Source of the DNA: Francisellaceae bacterium UBA6186
GTDB taxonomy: Bacteria; Pseudomonadota; Gammaproteobacteria; UBA6186; Azoamicaceae
Direction of reading: 5' to 3'
Assembly (NCBI GenBank): GCA_002422785.1
Contig: DITK01000020.1
Location: 1,951-14,912 of the forward strand
Length of the DNA: 12,962 nt
Shown here in pieces: positions 1-7,842 of this stretch; position 1 is the stretch's first letter; each line of letters opens with the position of its first letter. Made by a program: the position numbers and the translations under genes. Under the pieces are notes generated by a model. It saw only the letters and a program-made list of their open reading frames with translations. It had not been told where the DNA came from and made no database searches.

Positions 1-25
1 GGGGGTTCGAGTCCTCTTTTCGGCA
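1..25 (+). tRNA. 3' end of a tRNA, probably tRNA-Leu (partial)
   Basis: The window opens inside a tRNA. Positions 1-17 form a T-arm: a five-pair stem with two G-U pairs enclosing the seven-base loop TTCGAGT. Positions 18-24 (TTTCGGC) are the 3' acceptor strand and 25 (A) is the discriminator base. The 5' acceptor strand would therefore read GCCGAAA, which is typical of tRNA-Leu, and Leu tRNAs carry A73. The anticodon lies outside the window, so identity is inference. No CCA is encoded after the discriminator. Confidence 0.6.
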
Positions 26-95
26 TTGAGAAATTAAGGGGTTTTTGAGAGGTGGTTTGATGTGGGTAGCGTGCCCCATATGTGTCAAAGGTTCA

Positions 96-163
96 AGGTA
101 TAATTAATTGTAAGTATGAAGAATAGCAAATTAATCTTATAATTACAGACTACACTATAATTA
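96..163 (+). promoter_or_regulatory. Candidate promoter region of the ABC exporter gene
   Basis: Three perfect TATAAT hexamers (99-104, 138-143, 156-161) lie in the leader between the tRNA end and the ABC exporter start at 187. None has a good TTGACA-like box at 16-18 bp, so the promoter in use cannot be named. In so AT-rich a sequence some of these hexamers will occur by chance. Confidence 0.25.
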
Positions 164-186
164 TTAAGGTATGTTATAAATGATAA

Positions 187-1971
187 ATGCAAACACAAGA
201 ACAGTTAATTAATAACAATATAGAAACGCTTGGATCTTTTCTTTGGTCGGTAATTAAACCATATAAATATTTTTATCTAATGATGGCAGTGGCTCCAGTG
301 TGTTCTGGAATTCATCCAATTCTTTACAGTTATGCAGTTAAACTATTAATAGATCTGTTTACAAAATTTGAGCATATTACATTTGCACAAGCATTTTGGC
401 CAATTTTTTGGTTTATTATGGCTCAAGCTGTTTTAGACGGCGGTTGGAGATTGCATAATTTTGCACAACTTAAAACTATTCCATATGTTTTCCAAAACAT
501 AATGGATAGGATTTGTCAGCATGTTTTTTATTTATCGCATATCTATTTTCAAAATAACCTCTCTGGAACCATTACTGCTAAAATACGCGGGATTGGTGAC
601 AAGTATTACTCAATGCACCAATCTATAGAGTTTAAGTTAAGCAGGCCTTTGTTAATTACAGTATTTTCTGGAATTGCGTTAGTTTTGGTTAATTACAAAA
701 TATTTTTGTTTGTTCTAGGCTTTACTGCTGTCTACTCGTGCCTTGCAGTCAAATTTTTTAGCCAATTAGCTAAAATGGAACAAGCTAAGCAAGATGCTTG
801 GTATTACTTATTTGGCACTATAGCAGATCGGATCCAAAATATAGCCAATATTTTTGCTTTCGCAACCAGGGAAAGCGAGATGGCTAAAATTCAAGATTAT
901 TACCTTGATATTCTAAATCCATTAAATATTAAGTACTACAAGTATGACTTCATAATATCTATCATTTTGAGCTTGTTATATTGGATATTTTTAATTTCGA
1001 TCTTTATTTTTGTCATTCATCTTAAAAATCTTGGAGAAATTACTGTAGGTGATATAACTTTTATAATATCCATCACTTTCCTTTTTGCTGAAAATTCCTG
1101 GCAAGCAACTATGGCAATTAGGGAATTTCTAGAAGATATTTCTGCATTTCGTTCTGCATTTACTATTATGCAGGTGCCAAAATGTAGCATTGATAGTCCA
1201 AATGCAACAGAATTAAAGATTTCTCACGGTGAAATTGTCTGGCAAAATGTAACATTTAATTATGAAAATAGCCGCAATGTGTTTACCGATCTTAATTTAC
1301 ATATTAAACCAGGGCAGAAAGTAGGTTTGGTTGGTCATTCTGGTTCTGGTAAATCTACGCTAATAGGATTGTTACTAAAGAATTTTAAAATTACTACGGG
1401 GAATATTTATATTGATACCAGCAACATTTATGATATTACTTCTGATTCTTTGCGCGCGAATATTTCCTTAATACCACAGGATATAATGCTTTTTCATCGC
1501 AGTATTGGTGAAAATATTGGTTATGCAAAGGATAACGCCACTCCAGCCGAGATAGAACATGCAGCTAAAATAGCCAACATCCATGAATTCATTATTAATT
1601 TGCCCGAAGGATATAATACTTTAGTTGGCGAAAGAGGGGTAAAACTTTCTGGTGGGCAAAGACAAAGGATTGCAATTGCTCGTGCGATATTAAAAAACGC
1701 AGTTATTTTGATTTTAGATGAGGCAACATCTAGTTTGGATTCACAAACAGAAAATGAGATCCAAAAATCTATCAATACCATGTTAGATACTAATAAAGCG
1801 ACAGTAATTGCTATTGCTCATCGGCTATCAACTATAAAACATATGGATAGAATAATAGTGTTTGATAATGGTAAAATAGTGGAAGATGGTAGTTTTACTG
1901 ATCTTGTAAACTTAAAAAATGGTAAGTTTAAAGAACTTTGGGAACATCAGGTTAATGGCATGGTAATATAA
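187..1971 (+). CDS. ABC exporter, fused permease and ATP-binding protein (ABCB/MsbA-like)
   Basis: A 594-residue half-transporter expected to work as a homodimer in the inner membrane, driving export with ATP. The first ~330 residues form the membrane domain, with hydrophobic segments near 28-55, 68-85, 150-190 and 252-300. The nucleotide-binding domain follows from about residue 345. Walker A is GHSGSGKST (383-391), the Q-loop IPQD is at 429-432, the signature LSGGQ at 487-491, Walker B VILILDE at 506-512, the D-loop SSLD at 515-518 and the switch His is H545. All catalytic motifs are present and the length is normal for the family, so the gene looks functional. The substrate is not readable from sequence; lipid, peptide or drug export are all seen in this family. 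The ATG at 187 has only a weak upstream Shine-Dalgarno. It is the first gene after the tRNA and faces the next gene convergently. Confidence 0.93.
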   Translation: MQTQEQLINNNIETLGSFLWSVIKPYKYFYLMMAVAPVCSGIHPILYSYAVKLLIDLFTKFEHITFAQAFWPIFWFIMAQAVLDGGWRLHNFAQLKTIPYVFQNIMDRICQHVFYLSHIYFQNNLSGTITAKIRGIGDKYYSMHQSIEFKLSRPLLITVFSGIALVLVNYKIFLFVLGFTAVYSCLAVKFFSQLAKMEQAKQDAWYYLFGTIADRIQNIANIFAFATRESEMAKIQDYYLDILNPLNIKYYKYDFIISIILSLLYWIFLISIFIFVIHLKNLGEITVGDITFIISITFLFAENSWQATMAIREFLEDISAFRSAFTIMQVPKCSIDSPNATELKISHGEIVWQNVTFNYENSRNVFTDLNLHIKPGQKVGLVGHSGSGKSTLIGLLLKNFKITTGNIYIDTSNIYDITSDSLRANISLIPQDIMLFHRSIGENIGYAKDNATPAEIEHAAKIANIHEFIINLPEGYNTLVGERGVKLSGGQRQRIAIARAILKNAVILILDEATSSLDSQTENEIQKSINTMLDTNKATVIAIAHRLSTIKHMDRIIVFDNGKIVEDGSFTDLVNLKNGKFKELWEHQVNGMVI

Positions 1972-2107
1972 ACAAGAAGATAGTGTATTTGAATTGAATC
2001 ATTCTTAAATTCTAAATAATTCTTAATTTTAACTCTTATTTATGACGACGGTTATTTCTTAATTTGTAAGGCATATCAATTGCTCCAACATTATGACAAT
2101 TATTAAT

Positions 2108-3610
2108 TTACATCTTTATGCAACAACGCAAATCGATAGGCAAGATAGGCACTAGGCTATTTTTAGATGGTTCAGACATATTTTTACTTCGCATTAAATG
2201 CTTATAGCTAAAAGACGTAAATAAATTAAATTGATCTTCAATTTGTTCTTGACTAACAATCAATCTAAAATATTTTTCATCTTTTAAAATATCTTCTAGT
2301 TGTTTATTCAAATGTGAAAATGCTAATTCTTTCAACACTTTTACCACCAACCAACTAGGATCTTCAAGTTCCTGAATAGATACTAAATGATTGGAGGTTT
2401 GGATCCCATTACCAAAAACAAATTCTTCTATCATGTTAGATAATATTTTTGATAAAAAATTATCCTTAGATACATCAAACTCCAGATGAATTTTTAATAA
2501 TGTTTTAATAATGTCTGCCTTGTCCGTTAGTTTGTCAGCACATATAAAACACGTCAATTCTTTAGCGTTAATATCAACTTCTCTAAATCTAGATGCAACT
2601 ACATCGCTTACTAAGCCTTGCAACATTTCGAATAAAACATCTTGGCAATTATCATACAACTTAACTGCCTTTAGACAAGATAGAACATGTTCGGGATTAT
2701 GCATTTTTTCACGCAAAATTTTATCTAACCAATATATATATTTAGGGTTCATAGTATCTATAATTGGGTAAAAATCTTCTATATTTTTAAACATTTTATT
2801 AAATTTATTAGATATATTTTCTAAAAATGCAGCTATCTCTTGTGTAGGATTAGGTATCATTTTCAACTGTTGCATAGCTTCATAGTTTTTATCGTTTTCA
2901 TGATACCATTCTTCTAATTGAGCACCTTGTTTTTTATTCATAATAGCTGAAATATCATACTGCAAGCCAAAAAACATAGGGGTAGGGCTTATTTCAATGG
3001 TCTTTGATGAAACAGATAATGCGTATTGAATGGCTATAAATAATTGATTTGCACTATCATCATTCTCCACATTTAACTCTTGTTTTCTTATACTTAAAGG
3101 CAATAATATTTTTATAATGTTGGATGTATGGTCAATACCATTTATCAAATCAATTATGGGCATTAAGTATTTATTATCATCATCTCTTTGGATATTAAAG
3201 CTACTCAAATCAAGTGTTTTTAAATTAGACATTTGTGCCAAACCCGCAAAATCACAACCATTAAATATATTAATTTGTGGCACAATAATTTTTAAATGTC
3301 TCATCAATTTAAATGACTCTATTCTGATGATGCAACTCTCAAAAAAACTAATATTTGCTGACTGAGATTCAATATCTTCTGGTACATTTTTCATTGATAA
3401 GCTAACATTTATCGCTTTTGATTTAAGCCAAAAAAATAAAGAAACATTAAGACCATCTACATGCCTAAAGGCCATATGATTCAGATCTATAATTAATTCA
3501 ACTTTTGTGGTTTCCCAACATATATTTTGTAGATTTAGAGATGTAATTTGCAAGTCTATTAATTGTTTATTTTGGGTGTTAATTTCAAATTTAATTATTT
3601 TGTCATTCAT
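2108..3610 (-). CDS. Hypothetical protein, 500 aa, short leucine-rich-repeat-like segment
   Basis: I do not recognise this protein. It is a long intact reading frame from ATG at 3610 to TAA at 2108, with balanced composition, no signal peptide and no obvious membrane helix, so probably cytosolic or secreted without a Sec signal. Residues ~103-140 contain LRR-like strands (LRHLKIIVPQ, then NLKTLDLSSFNI), enough for one or two repeats but not a full solenoid. The second half is helix-rich and polar, with several Cys residues (for example in ELTCFICADKL). GGA occurs 12 nt before the start, a weak ribosome site. It is divergent from the coiled-coil/repeat gene at 3893, with an IS6 end between them. 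An effector role is possible given the neighbours, but nothing in the sequence proves it. Confidence 0.72.
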   Translation of the reverse strand: MNDKIIKFEINTQNKQLIDLQITSLNLQNICWETTKVELIIDLNHMAFRHVDGLNVSLFFWLKSKAINVSLSMKNVPEDIESQSANISFFESCIIRIESFKLMRHLKIIVPQINIFNGCDFAGLAQMSNLKTLDLSSFNIQRDDDNKYLMPIIDLINGIDHTSNIIKILLPLSIRKQELNVENDDSANQLFIAIQYALSVSSKTIEISPTPMFFGLQYDISAIMNKKQGAQLEEWYHENDKNYEAMQQLKMIPNPTQEIAAFLENISNKFNKMFKNIEDFYPIIDTMNPKYIYWLDKILREKMHNPEHVLSCLKAVKLYDNCQDVLFEMLQGLVSDVVASRFREVDINAKELTCFICADKLTDKADIIKTLLKIHLEFDVSKDNFLSKILSNMIEEFVFGNGIQTSNHLVSIQELEDPSWLVVKVLKELAFSHLNKQLEDILKDEKYFRLIVSQEQIEDQFNLFTSFSYKHLMRSKNMSEPSKNSLVPILPIDLRCCIKM

Positions 3611-3701
3611 GAATATAATTCCAAATTAAGTTATGTGGAGATTATTATAACTATAGATAGCATTGTAAATTTAATCCATATAGAAATTCATTAACAATTA
3701 T

Positions 3702-3722
3702 GGCACTGTTGCAAAAACATTT
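3702..3722 (+). repeat. Solo IS6-family left terminal repeat
   Basis: GGCACTGTTGCAAAAAC (3702-3718) matches the IS6/IS26-family terminal inverted repeat (GGCACTGTTGCAAA). The 21 bases starting here are identical to the left end at 7402, then the sequences diverge. No transposase is readable inward, so this is a solo end or the scar of a deletion. The 8-bp flank ACAATTAT is not repeated beside any other IS6 end in the window. Confidence 0.75.
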
Positions 3723-3892
3723 TTACTCTTTCACTTCAATAAAAATCTAATTTGATCATGATTACTTATGTTTGTCGATCCTTGTCAAGTATTGTTTGTA
3801 AAATGTAGATGATCTGACCCTGGTAAGACATTATTCATATTGAGATTGTTATCGTTTTGCTCTAACATAAAATATATGTATTTAAAGGTTGC
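3723..3892. other. Non-coding spacer of divergent genes, inward of the solo IS6 end
   Basis: The divergent intergenic region runs 3611-3892; this part follows the IS6 end. It has no convincing ORF, RNA or palindrome. It probably holds the promoter of the gene at 3893, but I see no clear -35/-10 pair. Confidence 0.4.
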
Positions 3893-4984
3893 ATGATTTT
3901 GTTATACGTAAAACTTTGCGTTATTGAGGTATGTACAGTTATGTTTAGAAAAAAAAGATCTGTTCAAAAAATTCATAACCTAAGTAATTCAAAAACCCAA
4001 GAATTTTCGGATACATCTTTAGATTCTGGCACGGTTTTACTAGACATTCCTATTAGTTATCCAGCAACTCCACTTGATGGTTCATATCAATCGCCTGCAA
4101 TATCTTTAAATGCCATAGAGGAAAAAATTTTTCAGCAACAACAAGAAAATGATAACGGATCTAGAGATTCATTATCATTAAAACTAGAAGAATCAGCTTG
4201 GATGCAAAGTTTTTGGGAATTAGAAAACAAGCACCTAAAATTATATGATTTATACAAAAATGTATTGCAAGAAAATTTAAGAATTCAAAATGAAAATATA
4301 AGGCTAATGCAAGAATTAGAGTTTTCTTGGAAGAATGCCAAAGATTTAGAAATAAGGCTGCATGGTTTTCACAGCGGTGCTAGCATATTTCAAGACCAAT
4401 ATTTTATGTTGCAAAAACAAAATATTCAACTAGCAAAAAAGCTATATGAATTACAGAGTATATTAACAAATGTGTCATTTACAGAAATAGACAGTACACA
4501 AAAACATGATCCAATACCCAAATCAGAAGAACATCAACAAAATCCACAGATGGTTTGTGCGTATGAAAATTTTAAGAATGGTAGAAGCCGACATGGTGAT
4601 GGTAGCAAATCTAATTCTACTGTAATTGTACCTCATCAACGTGAGCCTTACCAACAACAGCATGCGGCTTATAAAGGTCCACTTGTTCAACACGCGCCTT
4701 CCAAACAACAGCCTCCACCTTATAAAGATCCACCTGTTCAACATGTTCCTTCTCAACAACAGCATGTGCCTTATGAATTTTTTCCCTATCAATATGTGCC
4801 TTCTCAACAACAGCATGTGCCTCGCAAAGTTTTCACCTATCAACATGATCCTTATAGAGATCCATTACCACAACACGCACTCTATGAATATATAGAAGAA
4901 GAAACAAGTGTAATTGTACCAAATAGTGTCAAGGCTGCTAGCAGCTCTAAAAACCTAGAATTATGTTTTTGTCGCAATAAATAA
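3893..4984 (+). CDS. Coiled-coil protein with Gln/Pro-rich 17-residue repeats, candidate effector
   Basis: I do not recognise a family for this 363-residue protein. Residues ~92-192 are heptad-rich and charged, predicting coiled coil (for example ENKHLKLYDLYKNVLQENL). Residues 252-319 are four 17-residue units based on PSQQQHVPY..., followed by a partial unit (PYRDPLPQHA) and an acidic end. Unit 2 contains PPPY (274-277), a PPxY motif of the kind bound by eukaryotic WW domains. There is no signal peptide or membrane helix. The start is uncertain: ATG 3893 has AAAGG only four bases upstream and gives a hydrophobic N-terminus, while in-frame ATG 3941 (residue 17) has GAGG eleven bases upstream and yields MFRKKRS. 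The stop codon lies inside a hairpin. The architecture resembles secreted host-interaction proteins of intracellular bacteria; that role is inference. Confidence 0.72.
   Translation: MILLYVKLCVIEVCTVMFRKKRSVQKIHNLSNSKTQEFSDTSLDSGTVLLDIPISYPATPLDGSYQSPAISLNAIEEKIFQQQQENDNGSRDSLSLKLEESAWMQSFWELENKHLKLYDLYKNVLQENLRIQNENIRLMQELEFSWKNAKDLEIRLHGFHSGASIFQDQYFMLQKQNIQLAKKLYELQSILTNVSFTEIDSTQKHDPIPKSEEHQQNPQMVCAYENFKNGRSRHGDGSKSNSTVIVPHQREPYQQQHAAYKGPLVQHAPSKQQPPPYKDPPVQHVPSQQQHVPYEFFPYQYVPSQQQHVPRKVFTYQHDPYRDPLPQHALYEYIEEETSVIVPNSVKAASSSKNLELCFCRNK
4646..4849 (+). repeat. Four 51-bp in-frame tandem repeats
   Basis: Four consecutive units begin at 4646, 4697, 4748 and 4799, each starting CCTTMY and carrying CAACAACAGC or a close variant. 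Each encodes 17 residues. Units 3 and 4 share their first ~24 bases almost exactly. A degenerate partial unit starts at 4850. The repeat has diverged by substitution while keeping the frame, consistent with selection for an extended Gln/Pro tail. Confidence 0.85.
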
Positions 4985-5211
4985 TTCATCGCTGCAAGCA
5001 TTATTTGTTGCGACAAAACCTGTTTGTTTATTAAATTCAAAAATAAGATTGGTATATTCAGAGTTTAAAAGTTTTTTGCTATTTTCAAAATTAATAAATC
5101 ATTGTTAACAAAAAAATTATTGTCCAAACAAGATAAAAAATCTGCTATATCTTTTTCTGCAGAATATGCATGAAAACTGTAAGATTTAAGAGTTATCGGG
5201 TTGTTTTTCAT
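4961..5211 (-). pseudogene. Small frameshifted ORF, ~83 codons if repaired
   Basis: On the minus strand an ATG at 5211 opens a 48-residue frame (MKNNPITLKSYSFHAYSAEK...) that ends at TAA 5065-5067. A second open frame continues from the same place to TAA 4961-4963 (LLNSEYTNLIFEFNKQ...FIATKT). The two join without a stop if the six-A run (T on the plus strand, 5072-5077) had one more A, giving 83 residues. This is the pattern of a homopolymer indel, either a real mutation or a sequencing error. The frame overlaps the last 24 bases of the convergent repeat-protein gene and reads through the hairpin there. An in-frame TAA lies eight codons upstream of the ATG, so the start is bounded. No family recognised; it could be a relic or chance. 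Confidence 0.35.
4967..5018. terminator. 19-bp stem hairpin spanning the stop codon
   Basis: 4967-4985 pairs with 5000-5018 over 19 bp, with a single G-U wobble and a 14-base loop. The left arm contains the last codons and stop of the repeat-protein gene. There is no long T-tract after the right arm, so it is not a textbook intrinsic terminator, but the position fits a transcript end or a 3' stabilising stem. It could also be a palindromic insertion. Confidence 0.55.
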
Positions 5212-5498
5212 AACATTTACTTTGTCGAAATATTAAATTTTTCTTTAACTTTCTGTGAAAGTGCAACATATTTATATATAAAAATTCTTCACAAAAAAAC
5301 CAAATTAACATTTTAATTAACTATATTTACATACTATAGAAGTTAACTAAAAAAAAATATTTATGCATGGCATGTTACCTAAACACAAGTATATACAAAA
5401 ACATGATGACAAATAATATATTAATTTAATTGGTTCGTTCACATATGTATATAAACTATGAAGTTGAAAACAAAAAAAGAAATAAGGTGTAGATACTT
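5212..5498. other. AT-rich intergenic spacer upstream of the ankyrin-like gene
   Basis: 287 bases of very AT-rich sequence with A and T runs. I see no ORF, RNA gene or strong palindrome. TTGGTT at 5430 and TATAAA at 5450 could be promoter elements, but the 14-bp spacer is too short. AAGG at 5484-5487 is the probable ribosome site for the gene at 5499. Confidence 0.4.
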
Positions 5499-6452
5499 AT
5501 GTTGCGGAAAAAATTAACGAAGATGTCTGTTTATAAATCATATCTAGGGTATTTAAATGATGCTATAGATTACATTAGCAATGCTGATGATGTTAGATTA
5601 AAAATGCTACTTACCAGCAATCCAACATTACTTGAAGTTATTTTTCCTGACGATAATAATTTACTAGGTGTAGCTATATTAAAAAAAGCTAGTATACAGA
5701 TTATAAAAACTTTAATAAGAGCTGGGGTTAGTATAAACGGGGTTGATGGTTTTAGTTTACCGCCATTACAAGCTGTTCCCATCATAAATCCTAATATAGA
5801 ACAACTAAATGCTGCTTATGAGCTTGTACGCAAAGGGAGTAAATATGATTTTTATGGATATAATTCAACATTATGGTTAGATGACTGTAAAGATAATAAT
5901 CCAATACTGTACGAAAAAATTTGTCAAGCAATACTTGATAGAGCAAAAGATTTAGGTAAATTTGAAGAACCGCAAAAGATATCTCTGTTATCAATAAAAC
6001 ATCAATATGCTTTTCTAGAAGCCATAGTAGCAGCTGATCATACAAAATTACAATTGTTAATCCTAAAAAAAAAAATACTAACTACTAAGTCAATAGCAGA
6101 AGATGCTTTACAAAATAGTGATTTCTGTTCTATACAAATGTATCTATATAATGATAGTAAAATTATTTATTTTTCTATAAAACAAACAGACTCAGTTAGC
6201 ATAGATGAAAATTTAAACCATTTTTTTACTCAATCCAAGAGAAAATTAAAGAATGCTGAAAAAATTTTTACAACTACGCTTAATGATTTAGAAACAGCAG
6301 AAGCAAAAAATACTTTACTTTTATATTATAATAATGGCTGGGCTAATGCACGATTAGATCCATGTCTGTTAAAAACTATTGCGCATTTAGATAAGGAGTT
6401 AAAGATAACAAAAGAATGTAGCACATTATCATATAAGAATAATTTGTATTAG
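5499..6452 (+). CDS. Ankyrin-repeat-like protein, 317 aa
   Basis: Residues ~52-118 fit degenerate ankyrin repeats: NNLLGVAILKKASIQIIKTL followed by IRAGVSINGVDGFSLPPLQA, then a second unit through AAYELVRKGSKYDF. Another ankyrin-like helix pair occurs near 165-205 (QYAFLEAIVAADHTKLQLLI). Residues ~235-275 are polar and helical. There is no signal peptide or membrane segment. Ankyrin repeats bind proteins, and intracellular Rickettsiales often deliver such proteins into host cells; here that is inference. The ATG at 5499 has AAGG eleven bases upstream. The repeats are weak, so a non-ankyrin helical solenoid cannot be excluded. An IS6 transposase fragment starts six bases after the stop, so the native 3' end may have been altered. 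Confidence 0.65.
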   Translation: MLRKKLTKMSVYKSYLGYLNDAIDYISNADDVRLKMLLTSNPTLLEVIFPDDNNLLGVAILKKASIQIIKTLIRAGVSINGVDGFSLPPLQAVPIINPNIEQLNAAYELVRKGSKYDFYGYNSTLWLDDCKDNNPILYEKICQAILDRAKDLGKFEEPQKISLLSIKHQYAFLEAIVAADHTKLQLLILKKKILTTKSIAEDALQNSDFCSIQMYLYNDSKIIYFSIKQTDSVSIDENLNHFFTQSKRKLKNAEKIFTTTLNDLETAEAKNTLLLYYNNGWANARLDPCLLKTIAHLDKELKITKECSTLSYKNNLY

Positions 6453-6457
6453 TTTCC

Positions 6458-6547
6458 GATAAAGTGCTGGCAAAGATTATTAAACCTCTGCTAAAATCAA
6501 CTGATGGATCTTGGAGGTTAGACGAGACTTACGTGAAAATAAAGTGA
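6458..6547 (+). pseudogene. IS6-family transposase fragment (first catalytic Asp region)
   Basis: The frame 6458-6547 reads DKVLAKIIKPLLKSTDGS then WRLDETYVKIK before a TGA. This matches the IS6-family block usually written WRVDETYIKVKG, where D is the first catalytic Asp of the DDE triad. Sequence before and after does not continue the transposase, so about 30 codons of an internal region survive. Confidence 0.75.
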
Positions 6548-6873
6548 AGCGGTTAGATTACAAATTAAAATCATACGGCTCATAAGAAATATAATTGAAG
6601 AAGCCACCTTGCAAAATCAGATAATAATGGTGCAACATTAATTGAAGATGCTAAGTCTAAAGCAAAAGAAGTCGTATTAAAATTGAATTAATTATGCTAT
6701 TAAACATATCCCAATTATATCCCAGAATATTCCATTACAAAAAAACACCTTTAAAAATCCTTTATAAATCAACAATTTATAAATACTGGGTTAGCTAGCG
6801 GCGAGGTTACCCCTAAGAGCTAACTAAACAACCACTTTGAAATCAGATTAGACAAAGTTTCTACAACTAGAGT
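6548..6873. other. Degenerate spacer with a small relic frame and two inverted repeats
   Basis: No intact gene. 6611-6691 is an open stretch of 26 codons plus stop (AKSDNNGATLIEDAKSKAKE...) whose composition looks coding, but I recognise no family. Two short palindromes follow: 6761-6769 with 6775-6783 (9 bp, 5-base loop) and 6790-6796 with 6818-6824 (7 bp). They lie downstream of the minus-strand gene ending at 6874 and could mark its transcript end. Otherwise this reads as mobile-element debris. Confidence 0.35.
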
Positions 6874-7287
6874 TCATGGGTACAAGGAATTTTGTCTAGT
6901 TGAGGGTGATTGATATGCGCTAGGATCTTCAAGATTTAATGGGCTAACATCTATAGAGTTAAGTGTGTATTTTGTAAAAAATAATTCTTTTTTAGTTGGC
7001 AACATTGTCCATTTACAATTTGCTTTACAATAAGGCTGCGTGCTATCCATTCTTTCTATAAAAAAATTTTCATTATTTTGATCTGGCGTAGGACTCATAT
7101 CTTGAAGAAAATTAGAATAAGAATTTAACCATTCATCACAAACTTTAACTCCAATCGCACCAAAATATTTATATTCTGGGTTGTTTGGATTATGGCATAC
7201 ATCTATCACATGCACCCATGATTTATAAATAGGACTAGTTCTAATAGCGATACACCCGTGCTGGGGTGAATGATCATTTGTAATCAA
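6874..7287 (-). CDS. Small phage-type protein, NPNN...DEW...NCKW family, copy A
   Basis: A 137-residue protein with a conserved pattern common in phage and plasmid genomes: SW near residue 24, CxNPNN, YKYFGAIGVKVCDEWL, FLQDM.P.P, IER.D and YC..NCKW. Homologues usually read YGGRGI in place of YFGAIGV and occur as small proteins often annotated near HNH-type nucleases. Nucleic-acid binding is plausible, but no catalytic residue is evident. The start is TTG at 7285-7287, with GGAG (ctcc on plus, 7295-7298) seven bases upstream; copy B keeps the same TTG and spacing, which supports the choice. The last ~15 residues differ from copy B. It is the left member of a tandem duplication split by an IS6 relic. 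Confidence 0.7.
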   Translation of the reverse strand: MITNDHSPQHGCIAIRTSPIYKSWVHVIDVCHNPNNPEYKYFGAIGVKVCDEWLNSYSNFLQDMSPTPDQNNENFFIERMDSTQPYCKANCKWTMLPTKKELFFTKYTLNSIDVSPLNLEDPSAYQSPSTRQNSLYP

Positions 7288-7342
7288 AACAAATCTCCAT
7301 ACTCATACTAATTGTAAAAATATTATCGATGCTAATAAAAGA
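6927..7342. repeat. Tandem duplication, copy A (416 bp)
   Basis: 6927-7342 aligns without a net length change to 7894-8309, covering most of the small phage-type gene plus ~55 bases upstream including its ribosome site. The central part (about 7035-7190) is nearly identical and the edges are more divergent. The copies are in the same orientation and separated by ~550 bases containing an IS6 relic. Confidence 0.85.
7295..7298 (-). promoter_or_regulatory. Shine-Dalgarno deciding the TTG start of copy A
   Basis: GGAG on the minus strand lies seven bases before the TTG start. The same GGAG-N7-TTG arrangement is conserved in copy B although the seven spacer bases differ. Confidence 0.65.
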
Positions 7343-7528
7343 TTTCTTTGATTTTTATCCATAATAAACACCATGGCCGTACGTTTCCTGACACTTAACC
7401 TGGCACTGTTGCAAAAACATTTAAAAGTCACATCTTCCAATTTTAATTTCTCTTAATTATTGACATTTATGCCGCCAGCCCAAATACTTTGTTAATTAAT
7501 TTATTTTAGGCGAAAACATCCTTATTAG

Positions 7529-7735
7529 CATGATAAAAATATAATCTTTTCCAAAGAACAATTAAAAGAAAAAATAAAACTTCAAAGTGAAACACTTTTA
7601 ACACAAGTAGCTCAAAAAGAATAAGATCCAGCAAGAGTTTTACAACAAACAGGCTGGTTAAATACGTAACTCTAATGATGCAAATAGCGTCAAACCTATG
7701 GAAAATGCTGCTAACGATATTTATAGATCATTTCA
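7529..7735 (+). pseudogene. Unidentified gene relic inside the IS6 scar
   Basis: 7529-7669 reads HDKNIIFSKEQLKEKIKLQ... then, after one in-frame stop, DPARVLQQTGWLNT. A +1 shift then gives NDANSVKPMENAANDIYRSF from 7674. Three coding-looking segments in order suggest one gene with a stop and a frameshift. I do not recognise the family. Confidence 0.3.
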
Positions 7736-7737
7736 AA

Positions 7738-7842
7738 ACGTCTTTCCTTTAGATAATGGACCCAACGACAAATTGTAGATCTTTCAATTTTCAATCTACG
7801 CTCAGCTGCCATTTCTTTCAAATCAGCATAAGAAAGTGCATT
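7738..7842 (-). pseudogene. IS6-family transposase N-terminal fragment
   Basis: The minus strand reads NALSYADLKEMAAERRLK then IERSTICRWVHYL, matching the IS6 N-terminal helix-turn-helix block (LSYRDLEEMMAERG...STIYRWV). The usual first ~25 residues before LSY are missing because the terminal repeat is joined almost directly to this point. The catalytic domain is absent, so it cannot function. Confidence 0.75.

Noticed and set aside
61..80. Six-pair hairpin TGTGGG/CCCATA after the tRNA
   Set aside because: Short, with a G-U pair and no T-tract; too weak to call a terminator.
1972..2107. Terminator between the ABC exporter and the convergent 500-aa gene
   Set aside because: Only a five-pair stem with a 14-base loop was visible, with no T-tract in the right place.
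4646..4849. Could the regular repeats be a CRISPR array?
   Set aside because: Units are directly adjacent without unique spacers, in frame inside a gene, and diverged from each other.
4523..4895. Long open frames on both strands across the Gln/Pro repeats
   Set aside because: They are shadows produced by the 51-bp repeat, which stays open in other frames; the coding frame is the one with the coiled coil.
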